The notes: generated by a model not told the origin, from the sequence alone. A DNA stretch of 64,000 bases from Phytophthora quininea (GCA_011947345.1 JAAVTG010000064.1:248001-312000); one strand, 5' to 3'. Positions 53,041 to 64,000 are shown, counted from the first letter of the stretch. Made by a program: numbers and translations.

Positions 53041-54990
53041 ATGCAGTCGCTACGGTCGCTGTTTGTTGTGTTGGTTGGGAGTTAGTTCGCTTTCAACGGA
53101 GACACCGCCCAAACGTGTTCAATTCCTGGTAAAACCTTGTCAATTTCCTGCGGCGACAATATCTGTGGCGCGTACGAGCCGTGTCTGGCGTTCAACTACA
53201 CCGCTTCTAGTTGGGCAATTGAAGGCACTGCCTCGAATTGCACCAGCACCGATGGTATCTGCGGGTTCGAGTGCCTCTAAGCCTTAAGGGTCAACAATTC
53301 CGACCCAACACAATTTATTTTCCTCATCCCATTTGAAGACGAAGCTACCGAAGGAAGTTATGCCTCTGCGAGCAGTGACAACGTCGCTGCTATCGACCAA
53401 CTAACATTCTTGCTACAGACGACAAGCGCGTGAGCTGAATTATTCAATTCTCAAAGTATTGATGCAGTTCCAATGAATTTGTTTGCAGATGTCTTCAGGG
53501 TGGCAGTGACTGCAAGAAAATTGACACTGGCAAACTTGTGCAGCTGGAGCTTTCCACCGGTCTGATGTCGACGCAGTATCAAGTCACGTCGGTGGGTTTG
53601 GCGAAATTTACAACGTCCTAAGCATGTTACGGAGCTCAGTCACGTCGCTTTCGCTTTAACATACACTACTGTCAGAGTTGCCGTCGCATCTGGCAACTTG
53701 TCAAGCATGACAGTGCTGTAAGTGGTGGACGTGCACTAAATATTTTTTGTTGTTGTTCAAACTAACACCTCCCATTTTGCTAACAGCCATCTGGATGACA
53801 ATTTCATCACGACGGTGAATTCTTTCATCACCTGGGAACAACTTACACCGCTGTACGCAGTGTTTGGCTTTAAGAAAATTACGACGCTGATAATAAGCTT
53901 CTGGTTGTTCTGTAGAGACCTTTATCGGAACGACGTGTCCACAGTCGAGGGAATTTCCCCGCTTGACCGATCTGTAGGTGATTTACAAGGATTTAACACA
54001 GTGAGGCTGACAAAATACTTTTTGCTGCGTGCCAGGTACTTGAATACCACTAGCCAGACAGAGATCCCAGCGGTTGTGTTCACTCTGCAGAACTTGACCA
54101 AACTCACGATCAAGAACAACCCGCTGTCAGCCCCCAGGCGGCATTTTTACAAGGACTTTCAAGTTTGGACTTGGCTGAAAATGATTTTCAAAGCGAAGTG
54201 GATTGCAGCATCTCGAGCCAGCATCAGTGACCTGAGTGCTGCTGCGAGTTCGACGTCAGCATCCAGCAGTTTAGACATAACACGGGTCTCGCTTCAAGTG
54301 ATCACGGCTCCAACTCCAACAACGCATCTAGATCCAGCACGGTGCTGACTATTGTCACGATCGTTGGTATCATTGTGATGACAATCTCTCTCGTTGCAAT
54401 CATCCTCTATGGGTCGGAACGACGTGTCGGCAAATCCAGCAAGGCTCAACTGCTATCAAGCAAACAGCAAGTGATCGAAGTGGGGAATGACCCCGAGCTG
54501 CTCGCCCTGCAGGTGAACCGAGATGGCATTCAGGATATTCGACTCATTGGAGTGGGGCTTTCGGGGTCGTGTGGCTTGTCAAATATCGCAATTCCCAGCT
54601 ACTTGCCTCGAAGCGGATTCGTGAAGAAGCTGCCGGAACGGAGAGGATTCGGGCGTTTGTGAAGGAGATCAAGCTCATGGCAAAGCTGATTCACCCGAAC
54701 ATCGTTGCTTTCGTCGGTGCTGCGTGGACGTCTGGCTCCGACATTCAGGCGCTGTTCGAATACATGGAGAATGGTGATCTTCGCTCGTATCTATCTACTT
54801 CGTCATCTCCGACGTCCTGGCCACGAACGAAGCTGCAATTCGCAATTGATGTCGTCGAAGGACTCCCGCAGGTTGTCTTGACATTGGCCGTGGGGTGTCT
54901 GTCCCAAGACCCTCGAGATCGACCTTTAGCTCTGAAAATCGCTTACATGCTCAGGACACTACAACGGAATATGCATTCATGGAAAGTTAA
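53041..54990 (+). pseudogene. Receptor-like kinase pseudogene
   Basis: Remains of a secreted-ectodomain, single-pass kinase. ATG at 53041 starts a signal-peptide-like MQSLRSLFVVLVGS and stops at once; then a Cys-rich ectodomain (SCGDNICGAYEPCLAFNY, GICGFEC), leucine-rich-like fragments (LDDNFITTV, LTKLTIKNNPLS), a transmembrane helix (IVTIVGIIVMTISLVAIIL) and a kinase N-lobe (LLASKRIREEAAG, FVKEIKLMAKLIHPNIVAFV, ALFEYMENGDLRSYL). After QFAIDVVEGL the sequence jumps to LAVGCLSQDPRDRP, a C-lobe end; the catalytic and DFG loops are deleted. Several stops and frame changes. Oomycete TKL/LRR receptor kinases have this layout. Confidence 0.75.
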
Positions 54991-55000
54991 TGAAGTTCTT

Positions 55001-56400
55001 TTACTGCATCCCGTCGAAGGGGAAGCATTGATCGAGTGCCGAGAGGACACCCATGCGAATTCCGAAGTAAAACATGCGACGACGGAGCAGTTGCGGTGCG
55101 AATTTCTTGGGCAATGGCTCGGAGCCAAAGCCGATCAGACATTCCATCGCGTAGCCGCCCTTGTAGTTGGTCTTGGTGTGCTGGTTTGGTTTGCGTCGCT
55201 GGCGTGGTGTCAGATGCGTCGGGTTGGTGTTGAACAGGACGTTGTGGCTGGCCGTGCCGAGCTTGTCCATCGCTACGGGAAATGGATTCAACATGGCTTT
55301 GCCATTCACGTAGAGGAATTCCGACTTGTCGTCTTCCACGGGCATGTACTGCACAATACTCCCACACAGCGAGTCGTTGTGGTTCTCCATATCGTGGTTT
55401 GTAGACGAGGAAATGTCAGCTACTCCCCAGGGCGAGAAGAAGTAGTCCTGTTTGGCCAGCTCGTAGGAAATCCAGAAAGTCTCTTTATCTCCGTACGAAA
55501 ACTCGTGCACGAAATGTTGTTCTGTGATGAGGAAGAACATGACGTTGATGGCTTGGCCCGCACGGGACTTGTCGATCGCTACGAGCGATGAATCCTGTTC
55601 GTGAGACGTCTCGCGCCTCCATGCGAAGGACGTTGCCGGGTCCAAATGTTTGGATGGCTTTGCTTCTGGTGGCAGACCGTATTTGGCGTAGTCGAAGTCG
55701 TTCAGAAGTTGCTGCAGATACTGCGTCCCATTGTCCACGTCCTGGTTGAAGAATTCTCGGCTGGAGAGCACTCGGTCGTAGAAGAAGGTCGTCCCCGTGC
55801 GTTTGTAGCCTTTGGTGGTGCGGATCACTGCCGGATCCCTCATAAAAATGTCGTCCACATCCAGCAGCAGCACTTCCGTGATGTTGGTGTGGTACATAGC
55901 GAGCGGCTTGATCCACCAACTGCGGTAGTAGTTGGCTCGGTCCTGGGTCAGGATCTTGCGCTCGACGAGATCGAGCACACGTCCACGATCTCCAGCCTGT
56001 CGTCGTTCTCTAGCAGTAGTTTCCTCGACTCGGCCGACATTTCTTCCGGAAAGCAATGGTACACTTGAACGAGCTCGTAATTCCCGAGACATCGCAGCTC
56101 CCGAATCAACGACAACCCCATGGCGACCGCTCCGTTGTGCATGCACATGATGATGCCTTTATCTCGTGAAAGTTCGTCCTCGTTCGCTTCTAGATCTTGG
56201 CCCCGTACGTTGATACTTGGCTTCGACGTCGACGTCCCGACACTTGAGTACAAAATCAGACACAGCACGAGTATGGGGACGGCGAACTGCCACGCCAGTC
56301 GTTTATTCTCCTGCCGTCTACCATTAGGAGACAAGGGTCGAGCATCGTCCTCCTCTCTACGGTGACTACTGTCGCCCCCTGCTCGACTAACGAGTCCCAT
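55001..56400 (-). CDS. Type II membrane glycosyltransferase, mannosyltransferase-like
   Basis: About 466 aa, one missing base near 55983. Short cytosolic tail, signal anchor (LAWQFAVPILVLCLILYSS, about residues 35-53), then a luminal domain resembling the alpha-mannosyltransferase family of fungal MNN1/MNN2 type: GIIMCMHNGAVAMGLSLIRE, LPLI-like RELRCLGNYELVQVYH, WWIKPLAMY, the nucleotide-sugar DxD motif LLLDVDDIFMRDP and FFYDRVLSSREFFNQD. Golgi location and glycan role are inferred from the plan. Its 3' end meets the receptor-kinase pseudogene end on the other strand near 55000. Confidence 0.78.
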
Positions 56401-56451
56401 GCTTCAGATCGGTTTGAAGGATCTTTTCCACGTTCGTTTTAGCGACGTAAC

Positions 56452-58770
56452 TTATGCAACCGGCGTGGCACCGGTGAGGCTGTGGTTCTCTTTGCTGGCC
56501 GCATACCACGGACACGACAGCACTTGAGTGAGCGTGCCCGTCTTCTTGTCCATGTGCCAGCGAAGCAGCAGCATGTTGAAAGTACGCAGCACCTTTCGGG
56601 GCATCACTCGAGCAAGTAGCAGCAGCATGACCGACCCGGCCTGGTAGATGTGCTCGCCGTAGTAGAGATACCCCGTCAACAACAGCGCTTCCACCGTCGT
56701 GCAGCGCTTGCCATTGTACATGACGTAGGCCATATCGTCGCAATCTTTAAAAGGTTTCGGAATGGCCCGCCGATGCAATTCCGCTCGAACGATGTGAGGT
56801 GGTCGCTGTTCTCACTGGCGAGACTCTTCTTCTTCTCGTCGGCATTGTGTACTGGTGTTGTCGACAGGCTGCGACTGTTGCGGGCGGTGGCTCCGCTCAG
56901 GGACAATCTGGTAGAGCGGACGATGGTTTTGACGGTCGGACTCAACTTCTTGACGAGCATGGACGAGAGTGCAGCGACGATGCCCAACCCCACCGAGAAG
57001 ATGCCGACGAACACCACGAGGTTGACTTTGAAGACGACGCACGAGTCGTTGAGACCGCAGTACTTGGCACCACGAGCCGAAGTCTTGCGGAGGATCTCGC
57101 CGTTCATCGCCGTGAGGAATTCCAGCGGCGTGTCCTTCACCGACATCAAGATGGCTGCGACCGAGGAAGTGATGACGATCTGCATGGTCTCCCACGTCAG
57201 TCGGAAGTGGCGGTCGAGTTGCTGGTCACCGGACCGAGCCTTGGCCAAATTGACGAACGCGTACGAGAACGTGAAGATGCAGCACGTAAGGTTCAAGACC
57301 GACTCGGTGGTGAGCGTTCCCGTGCCAAGACCCAACAAATACAAGTCCGAGTTGTAGATGATGTGGTACGTGATCTGCGCGAGGTAGACCACTTGCATTC
57401 GACCGTTCTGGCACCGATACGCCCAGATCTGCGTAAGCAGCACCGAGCGCTTGTGCGACATCACTTGGTAGAGACTGATCATCCCATGATGAGCATCTGC
57501 ATGACGACGATGCCAGGCAGCACGCTGATCGCGACGGTATCCGCGTATCGACTGCGGAAGGTATTGAGGTTCATGCCAATTCGCGTCGGATTGGCGGCGT
57601 TGATGTAGTTGACCCACTCCCAGAGCGAGTTGTAGTAGTTGTGGATGCAAACGTCGCCGGTACTGCAGAACGGGATGTCGTCGGGGAGTGCACCATCAGT
57701 CCGTAGGACGTCCAGCGCTTGGAGACGTCGCACGTGCTTTCAATAAAAACACCCGTGGAATTGACTGCACGAACGCGGCAGCCTCCGTAGTAGCCCTTGA
57801 AAAGCGGTTGTAGCACGGTCGTGAAGCCGTACTTGGTGAAACTCGCCGCCACTTGACGAGACGGCGACGGGATGCTGCTGTCGAAGTTGTAGGGGAACAG
57901 CTTGAGGATGTCGGGGTACACGGCAAGCAGGTCATCACCATCCGTTGCTAACGCGAGCTTGGATCCGATCAAGCTGTCGGTGATCACTACGTTCGGTCGG
58001 CACTCGGTGTAGTCTGGGAAGATGTTAAAGTCGATGCCAGGGATGCTGTGGAAGTTGGCGCTGCCTTTCACGATCGGATACAGGAACAACCGCGTGATGG
58101 TGTAGATGTTCCATCCACACTCACACGGGGCTTTGCCAGCCGCTGCGATCTCAAGCTCTTGGTAAAACTGCGGGGATACACTGAGCTTCAAAGTGTCGAT
58201 GACGTCGAGGATATCTTGCGCACTTCCAGCAATGCCTGCGGTCATAGATCCCCACTCGTTCACGCCACTCTGACAAAGAACACCTTTGGCGTCGAGGCGT
58301 TCTCCCAGGGCGAGGACTTCGGGACTTAACGTGCTGAAGTTGTAGAGCGACAGATCGGGTTTGCGACCAGCAAAGTCCTTGAACGTCGTCGCTCCGATGA
58401 TGGCGTCTTGGTGGAAGATGCTGTACTTGATCAAGCAGATTTTGTTGACGCCCAAGCAGCCACTACAGCCGCCGGCCATGGTCGGGTCTTGCTCTGTGAA
58501 AGCGTAGATACTTTCGTCCACGAGCTTGAGCACGGTACCGCTGGTAAGGTAGCTGGTGGATGTGAACACGACCAGCAACGCCAAAGGCCATAGCACGATT
58601 CGACCGACCAACGCCAAACCTGCCCCCATCACGGACGGTTTGAGTAGTACCGACCATCCTTGGTCGTCTTGCTGTCGTTGCTGCAGGTCGTAGTATCTTG
58701 CCGCCCAGTCGGCATCTCCCGGTGCCTGGGATCCATCTCCTGAAACCTTGTACTTGTCACCCGACGTCAT
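56452..58770 (-). CDS. OTM family membrane protein OTM-3
   Basis: About 773 aa with three one-base gaps (near 57686 in a C/G run, 57486, 56746 in a T/A run) and no in-frame stop. The N-terminus is longer (MTSGDKYKVSGDG) before WAARYYDLQQRQ and the first helix LLKPSVMGAGLALVGRIVLW. Cys motifs: AGGCSGCLGVNKICL, LCQSGVNEWG, YYGGCRVRAVN. The middle (NYYNSLWEWVNYINAANPTR to LPGIVVMQ) is nearly identical to OTM-4, in contrast to the N-terminal third, which has drifted. C-terminal KRCTTVEALLLTGYLYYGEH is standard. Function unknown. Confidence 0.75.
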
Positions 58771-59093
58771 GATCTTCTGAGCGATAGAGCAAGTCGAGAA
58801 CTGTCTTCTGAAAGGACGACAAATTGTCCGTTGTGTCCTTTGGCCTCGGGGGGTCGACCAAGATTGGAAACCAACGTCTTATCAAGAACTACCAAGAAGT
58901 TCGGCAGCAATTTATTTATCGCCGAGTTACGATCTTCGCGTTCGATGTCGGCTGGAGCCAAAGACGTGCTGGTCGGGTCAGACTGAAAGTACATTTCCAG
59001 TCATGGGAAAGTGTGGGAGACGAACTGAATCAAAGTGATGTTGAGGCCGGCCGTGCTCGAAACTCGTTAACTCAACCAATTTATTCCTGCAAA
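58771..59093. other. Intergenic, OTM-3 promoter side
   Basis: About 320 bp between OTM-3 start and OTM-4 stop, both on the minus strand. No gene; holds the OTM-3 promoter, no specific element seen. Confidence 0.5.
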
Positions 59094-61417
59094 CTATGCC
59101 ACCGGTGTAGCTGCGGCAAGTTTGTGGTTCTCTTTGCTGGCAGCGTACCAAGTGCACGACATCACGTGTGAAAGCGTGCCACTGTTCGGATCAACATGCC
59201 ACCGAAGTAGCAGCATGTTGAAAGTCCGAAGCACTTTCTGGGTATCACTCGAGCCAGCAACAGCAGCATGACCGACCCGGCCTGGTAGATGTGCTGGCCG
59301 TAGTAGAGATATCCTGTCAATAAAAGCGCTTCGACAGTCGTGCAGCGCTTGCCATTGTACATGACGTAGGCGATGTCATCGCAGTCGTGGAAGAGGTTTC
59401 GGAACAGCCCACCGATGCAATTCTGTTCGAACGACGTGAGGTGCTGATGATGCCCATTCGTCGAAGCGTAGTGGTCGTCCTGTTTTGACGCTTTAACGAG
59501 GTCGGTGCCTGCCACCTTGGCCGAAATTCCGTCCGCGGTCGTTGACCCACGACTGGCAGCGTATGGGCCAGAGAGCGAAAGCCGCATCGTCCGGGCGACG
59601 CTTTTCACCTTTGGACTCAACTTCTTGACGATAAAGGACGTGACGAGAGCGGTGAGTCCTAGAATCACCGACAGCACCGCCACCACCGACGGCATGTTGA
59701 TCGAGAACAAGACGCAGGCGTCATTAAGTCCGCAGTACTTGGCGCCTCGCGTCGAGGTCTTGCGGAGGATCTCTGCGTTCTTGGTGAAGATATACTCGAG
59801 TGGCGTACGCTGCACCGAGAAGAGAATCGACGCCACTGTAACGGTGATGACGATCTGCATGGCTTCCCAGATGAGACGGAAGTGGCGATCGAGCTGTTGG
59901 TCACCAGACCGAGCCTTGACCAAGTTGACGAACGCGTACGAGAAGGCAAAGAAGCAGAAGACCAAGTTGGCGATCGACTCGGTGGTCAAGGTGCCCGTCG
60001 CGAGGCCGATCATGTACAGGTTGGAGTTGTAGATGAGGTGGTACGAGATCTGCGCGAGGTAAACCACTTGCATTCGACCGTTCTGGCACCGATACGCCCA
60101 GATCTGCGTGAGCAGCACCGAGCGCTTGTGTGACATCACTTGGTACAGACTGACCAAGCCCATAAGCAGCAGCTGCATCACGACAATCCCAGGAAGCACG
60201 CTGATCGCGACGGTATCCGCATATCGACTACGGAAGGTATTGAGGTTCATGCCAATTCGCGTCGGATTGGCGGCGTTGATGTAGTTGACCCACTCCCAGA
60301 GCGAATTGTAGTAGTTGTGAATGCAGACGCCGTCCGTGCTACACAACGGGACATCGTCTGGAGACTGCACCATCAAACCGTAGTTCTCCCAATGCTTGAT
60401 CGTCTCACAAGTGTCTTCGATGTAAATCCCCGTCGTGTTCACTGCACGCACTCGACATCCGCCATAGTAGCCTCGGAATAACGGCTGCACGACGGTCTTG
60501 GCTGAGTAGTGCGTCGTCCCAGCGGGAACTTCTCGAGACGGAGCAGGTATACTGCTCGTGAAGCTGTACGGGAAAAGCGTCAGGATTTCCGGGTAGGCAC
60601 TCAGCCAGTCTTCTCCATTCGTCGCGAGCGCCAACTTGGATCCGATGAGAGTATCGTCCAAATTGACCACCGGACGACACTCCGTGTAGGAAGGAAACAC
60701 GTTCAAGTCAACGGCTGGGATTTTGGCGAAGGTAGGATTGCCTGGTGTCGTCGGATATAAGAAGAGGCGAGTAATCGCGATCATGTTCCACACCGTGGGG
60801 CACTTGGCAGCCTGTTCGACACCGAGCTCCACTTCGCGGATCATCTGCGGAGCAACGCTGAGGTTGAACATGTTGATCACTTTCAAAACCTGCTGAGCAG
60901 AGCCAGTGACGATGTTGGTTGTGGACCCCCACTCGTTGTTCCCACTTTGACAGACGACGTCGGCACTGGAATCCAATTCACTCGCATACGCGAGAGCTTC
61001 GGTGCTCAATGGACTGAAATCGTATAGCGCTGGGTCCGGGCCGAGAGCTCCAAAAGCTTTGAACTCTGGCGAGCTGATGAAGGCACTTCTCTGGGTGTAC
61101 ATGGTGTATTTGAGGAACACAATCTTGCACGGCCCGATGCAGCCCGAACACCCTCCGGCCATCGACATGTCGTTCTCTGTGAAGGCGAAGAAGCTGCTCT
61201 CCGCCTGAATGAGAACGGAGGCGCTCGAGAGGTAGCCGGTGCCCAGGAACACGATGATCAAAACTAAGGGACCGAAGATGATCCGACCCGCGACTGCCAG
61301 ACACGCCCCGACCACTGACGGCTGAAGCAGCGAGCGCCATCCATGAGAAGCGCGAACCAAACGCTGCTGGTGGTAGTATTCCGACGCCCAATCCTTGGTG
61401 GACCCTTCGTCAGCCAT
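59094..61417 (-). CDS. OTM family membrane protein OTM-4 (best-preserved copy)
   Basis: About 774 aa. Open without break from ATG 61417 to about 59240, where one missing G restores the family C-terminus (RTFNMLLLRWHVDP...ATPVA, stop TAG 59094-59096). Layout: cytosolic WASEYYHQQRLVRASHGW, helix 1 (LLQPSVVGACLAVAGRIIFG), a large loop of about 340 residues with eight or more conserved cysteines (AGGCSGCIGPCKI, VCQSGNNEWG, ECRPVV, YYGGCRVRAVN, CSTDGVCIHNYYN), membrane block with VAISVLPGIVVMQLLLMGLV, KRSVLLTQIWAYRCQNGRM, KARSGDQQLDRHFRL, GAKYCGLNDACVLF, then a Ser/Thr-rich segment and HDCDDIAYVMYNGKRCTTV. No known domain. The extracellular Cys loop suggests a receptor- or channel-like membrane protein, but this is conjecture. 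Confidence 0.8.
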
Positions 61418-62045
61418 GATCTCGTTGCAACGTGAGAAGAGTTTCGTCTACGAACAAACGAAGCGTCAAAATCTTGTAAACTGAGCGCTATTTCCGCCAT
61501 GGAAAACTTCGACACGGTTAGTTGGCTTGGTATTTCTTGTGAAGTACCTTTTTGGAAGATGGAGCTTGCTCTTGTTTCTTGTAGCTTGTTGCTGCTTAGC
61601 GACTAATGGCGGTTCAGTGAAAGAATTACTCCAGCCCGCCGTCAGGTCACATTTTCTCGCAGCTCTGAGTCTCCCTGAGCATTGAAAATGGTTGTTCACC
61701 AGAACTTGTGGTCTGCGTTCCCCGGAGCTCGAAGTTCCAAAGGCAAGACACAACACAAGCGTTTCACTGCGTCTCATACATTCAAATTGTGGCGAAGTCT
61801 CGTTCCCCACCCATCTGGTGCAAATAAGATGCCGCGGTCGCCGATGCACAGGCATGCTCAAACGGGGCATTTTGAAAGTCGATGGGATTTGATGTAAAAT
61901 GGGCAGAGTTGGGAAAGTTCAAAGGGGCATTGCACAGGAAATGTATTGAATTGCCAGAAAACCGTAAAGGGCACTAACTTACGCATGGAAATGTAAGTGA
62001 GGTTAGCCTACGCACGCTCTGTTGGATCAGAAACTCACTGTTGTG
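61418..62045. other. Intergenic, no gene seen
   Basis: About 630 bp upstream of OTM-4. Overlapping short frames on both strands only. No coding signal I can support. Confidence 0.5.
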
Positions 62046-63139
62046 CTATAACCTTCTTGCTTGACTCCAATCTGTCCGCCAGCTCCATGACTTCGAAGTA
62101 TTGACGCGCTTGCAGCTCTCCTGTGGACCAGCTACTCGGTTTAGCGTACTGAAATCCCCTTCCACAGTATGGTTTCCTGGAGCAATACTTGCGAGCCCAA
62201 CAGCAAATTCGATGAGCGCTCCAAATTCACCACAAGGTTCGACTTTAGCCCACGCGTCTTCAAGCGACAGATCACCTTGATCCTTCACCTTTCTGCAAAC
62301 ATCACGCTTTAGCTTGTATTCGTGGATCAGGTTCTTGCGCTGGCTCCAGATCTCCTCGGTTGCCAATTCACCTAGGTGTTCTTGCAATTTTGCTGAATAA
62401 GCGATCAGCAGACGACGGAACGCTCCATCCGTACACTTCACGATGTCAATCGACCTCGTTGGAGGCGCATCGCGGGCTTTTGCTGCAATATCGAGCTTGA
62501 TATCGGTAATTCCGTCGATCATCACGGTCTGAGCTGTAGTAACAGCTTCCACCAAGTCTTGCTGACTCGTTGATTGCTGGGATTCAGTCGGTTCATTTAC
62601 TTCATTGAGTTGTGGCATGTCTTCATCCTTGTGGGAACTCGGGGTATCTTCGTCTACCATGTCCGCCAGATGCGCTGAAACTTCCAAAGCCTCTTCGCCG
62701 TCTTGATGCTCGTGGATGTTTGATTGGTCCAGAGCCATGCCAGCGAAACCCACTTCAGCTCCTTGACGGCATGTATGAACATTGTGGTGTCCCGTGGCAA
62801 TCTTGTCGAAAAGGTCTCTTGAGTGAAGGCAACATCACGGTAAATGCTCAGAGACCTTTGCTGAATCGACAGTTGGCGCACCTTCGTCATTTCGCTTTCA
62901 AATTTCAACGCCAGTGATAAGTGGAGTTCATTCAGAGCAGCGTATTGTTCGCGCATAGTAACCGTCTTATACTGCAGCTTGCGAAAGCAGGCGCGGATCT
63001 TCTCGGTCAACTTGCAGACCACAAATAGGCGCAACCACCATGCGTCACTCGATTTCGTGTTAGCCTTTTCGTCTTGAGAATCCCAAGACGAACGTAGTTC
63101 TTCAACAGAAAGTGGCATGCATCGTGTATCAACTCCCAA
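62046..63139 (-). mobile_element. Transposon-derived frame, possibly hAT-like remnant
   Basis: Two open frames joined by a one-base gap near 62750, about 365 aa. Helical N-part (KLTEKIRACFRKLQYKTVTM, AALNELHLSLALKFESEMTK), an acidic middle and a C-part with GNHTVEGDFSTLNRVAG, which recalls the hAT-type dimerisation region (SVESDFS) common in oomycete repeats. No terminal repeats identified. No transposase catalytic core seen. Weak assignment. Confidence 0.4.
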
Positions 63140-64000
63140 CGTGTCGGTATGTAGGTAATAGCAAATGTTGGTTGGAGAACTCCTTCAACAGCCTAGAATC
63201 CGAGCGGCAAAATGGGCACTCCTGGAGAGTTTCAAAAGGGTTTTTGGCTTTTTATGTGCATAATGCCCCGATAGAGCATGCCTGCCGATGCAGATCGACG
63301 CAGCGAAACAGGGAATCGATAGCCACGGAAGAAAGCAAAGCTGGAATTGTACCCGCATGGCGGCGTCCTCGTGTTTATCCACGCATCAGAAGGTAAGTTA
63401 GCCGCCAGACTGTCCACTTCCACGTTGAAGCGTTTCTCCGTGTGGATGACCTTCAAGCCATCTGCCTTCCACCACGAAGGCTCTCCTTTTCCAGCGCAAA
63501 ATGATCTCAAGAGGTCTTGGAATTGTGGACTGGACCGATCAACGCAGGTAGCCGCTTGGAACGCAGCTCCAGGATCGGGAAACGCTCACAAACGCACTTC
63601 ATAGTACTTCATCTTTCCCTCTTCCCGTCTGACGGTCCCGGCGCAACTTGACACCACCACGAGCTCCTTCTTCTCATGGACACAGGAAACTCTGCTCCAA
63701 TGTCTTCCTCGAACAGTACGTTTTAAACACGTTGATTAACAATGGTCTCTGCGTCGACAGCAATGTCCTTTTCCGTTAGCGCCAGGCGCAGCGACAGACA
63801 CTCGACAGCTTTCGTGTGATACAGGCGGAGCTCAAGCGCTTGCTTGCAGGACCGCGGGAAGATACTCCATGAACATGTTGACCTTCGGCTCACAGCAATT
63901 CGCCACAAACACCACGGCACCAAGTCCACGCCATTTCAGTACCGGTACGACTACTGTAGCTCCCCACCTTCCAGCTTTAAACGACGCGCCGCTGCCCATG
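63140..64000. other. Window end, probable element debris
   Basis: Broken open frames on the minus strand (63232-63510 with GLKVIHTEKRFNVEVDSLAA; 63723-63929) may belong to the same element as 62046-63139. No gene is supported. Confidence 0.35.

Noticed and set aside
54569..55591. Single 340-codon plus frame joining the kinase fragment to later sequence
   Set aside because: Only the first part is kinase-like. From about 55000 it is the antisense of the glycosyltransferase.
1..64000. CRISPR arrays, tRNA or rRNA genes
   Set aside because: None seen. The tandem repeats present are coding glycine repeats, and no cloverleaf could be recognised by eye.

Overview
The window looks like nuclear DNA of an oomycete, most likely Phytophthora or a close relative. 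Genes are compact and packed on both strands, introns are few and short (about 50-140 bp, GT..AG), and short secreted glycine-rich proteins carry an oomycete-type GCTCATT initiator upstream. There is also a candidate AA17-type (oomycete pectin) LPMO and an oomycete-style array of multi-pass membrane genes. Species cannot be fixed from the sequence alone.

Layout. (1) 0.1-8.1 kb is a conserved housekeeping block: proteasome beta subunit (PSMB1), SUMO E2 (UBC9), Tctex-type dynein light chain, UNC-45 myosin chaperone, RBM39/CAPER splicing factor, and Pol III subunit RPC9. (2) 9.7-29.7 kb is an accessory block built from an unrecognised multi-pass membrane protein family (called OTM here, about 760-776 aa) and small secreted glycine-rich proteins (GRP-A, GRP-B). 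It holds four OTM copies plus a C-terminal remnant. Two of the four are dead and share lesions, and a third (OTM-1) has an in-frame stop. The GRP loci form a large inverted duplication. Inside the block sit three ordinary genes: a HisI-HisE enzyme, complex III subunit QCR9 and a basic nuclear protein. (3) 30.1-50.0 kb is dominated by phosphatidate cytidylyltransferase (CDP-diacylglycerol synthase) paralogues, all on the minus strand: four canonical copies (41.8-50.0 kb) and two strongly diverged copies (30.1-34.6 kb) that keep the membrane scaffold but have lost catalytic motifs. Among them lie a secreted LPMO, a NIPA-type Mg transporter, TMEM230, ARV1 and several unrecognised genes. (4) 50.2-56.4 kb has a tyrosine phosphatase, two small membrane proteins that look like ancient tandem paralogues, a receptor-like kinase pseudogene and a Golgi-type mannosyltransferase. 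(5) 56.4-61.4 kb has two more OTM genes in tandem. (6) 62-64 kb is transposon-like debris.

Functional theme. Several genes concern membrane lipids and the secretory pathway (CDP-DAG synthases, ARV1, TMEM230, mannosyltransferase, and OTM proteins of unknown role). The secreted products (GRPs, LPMO) fit a cell-wall or plant-facing role. These links are inference.

Data quality. About 30 reading-frame breaks are visible, in housekeeping genes and families alike, and nearly all are a single missing base, often in a homopolymer. I read them as assembly under-calls, not gene death, except where noted. Coordinates for such genes span all frames, and lengths quoted for them assume one base per break.
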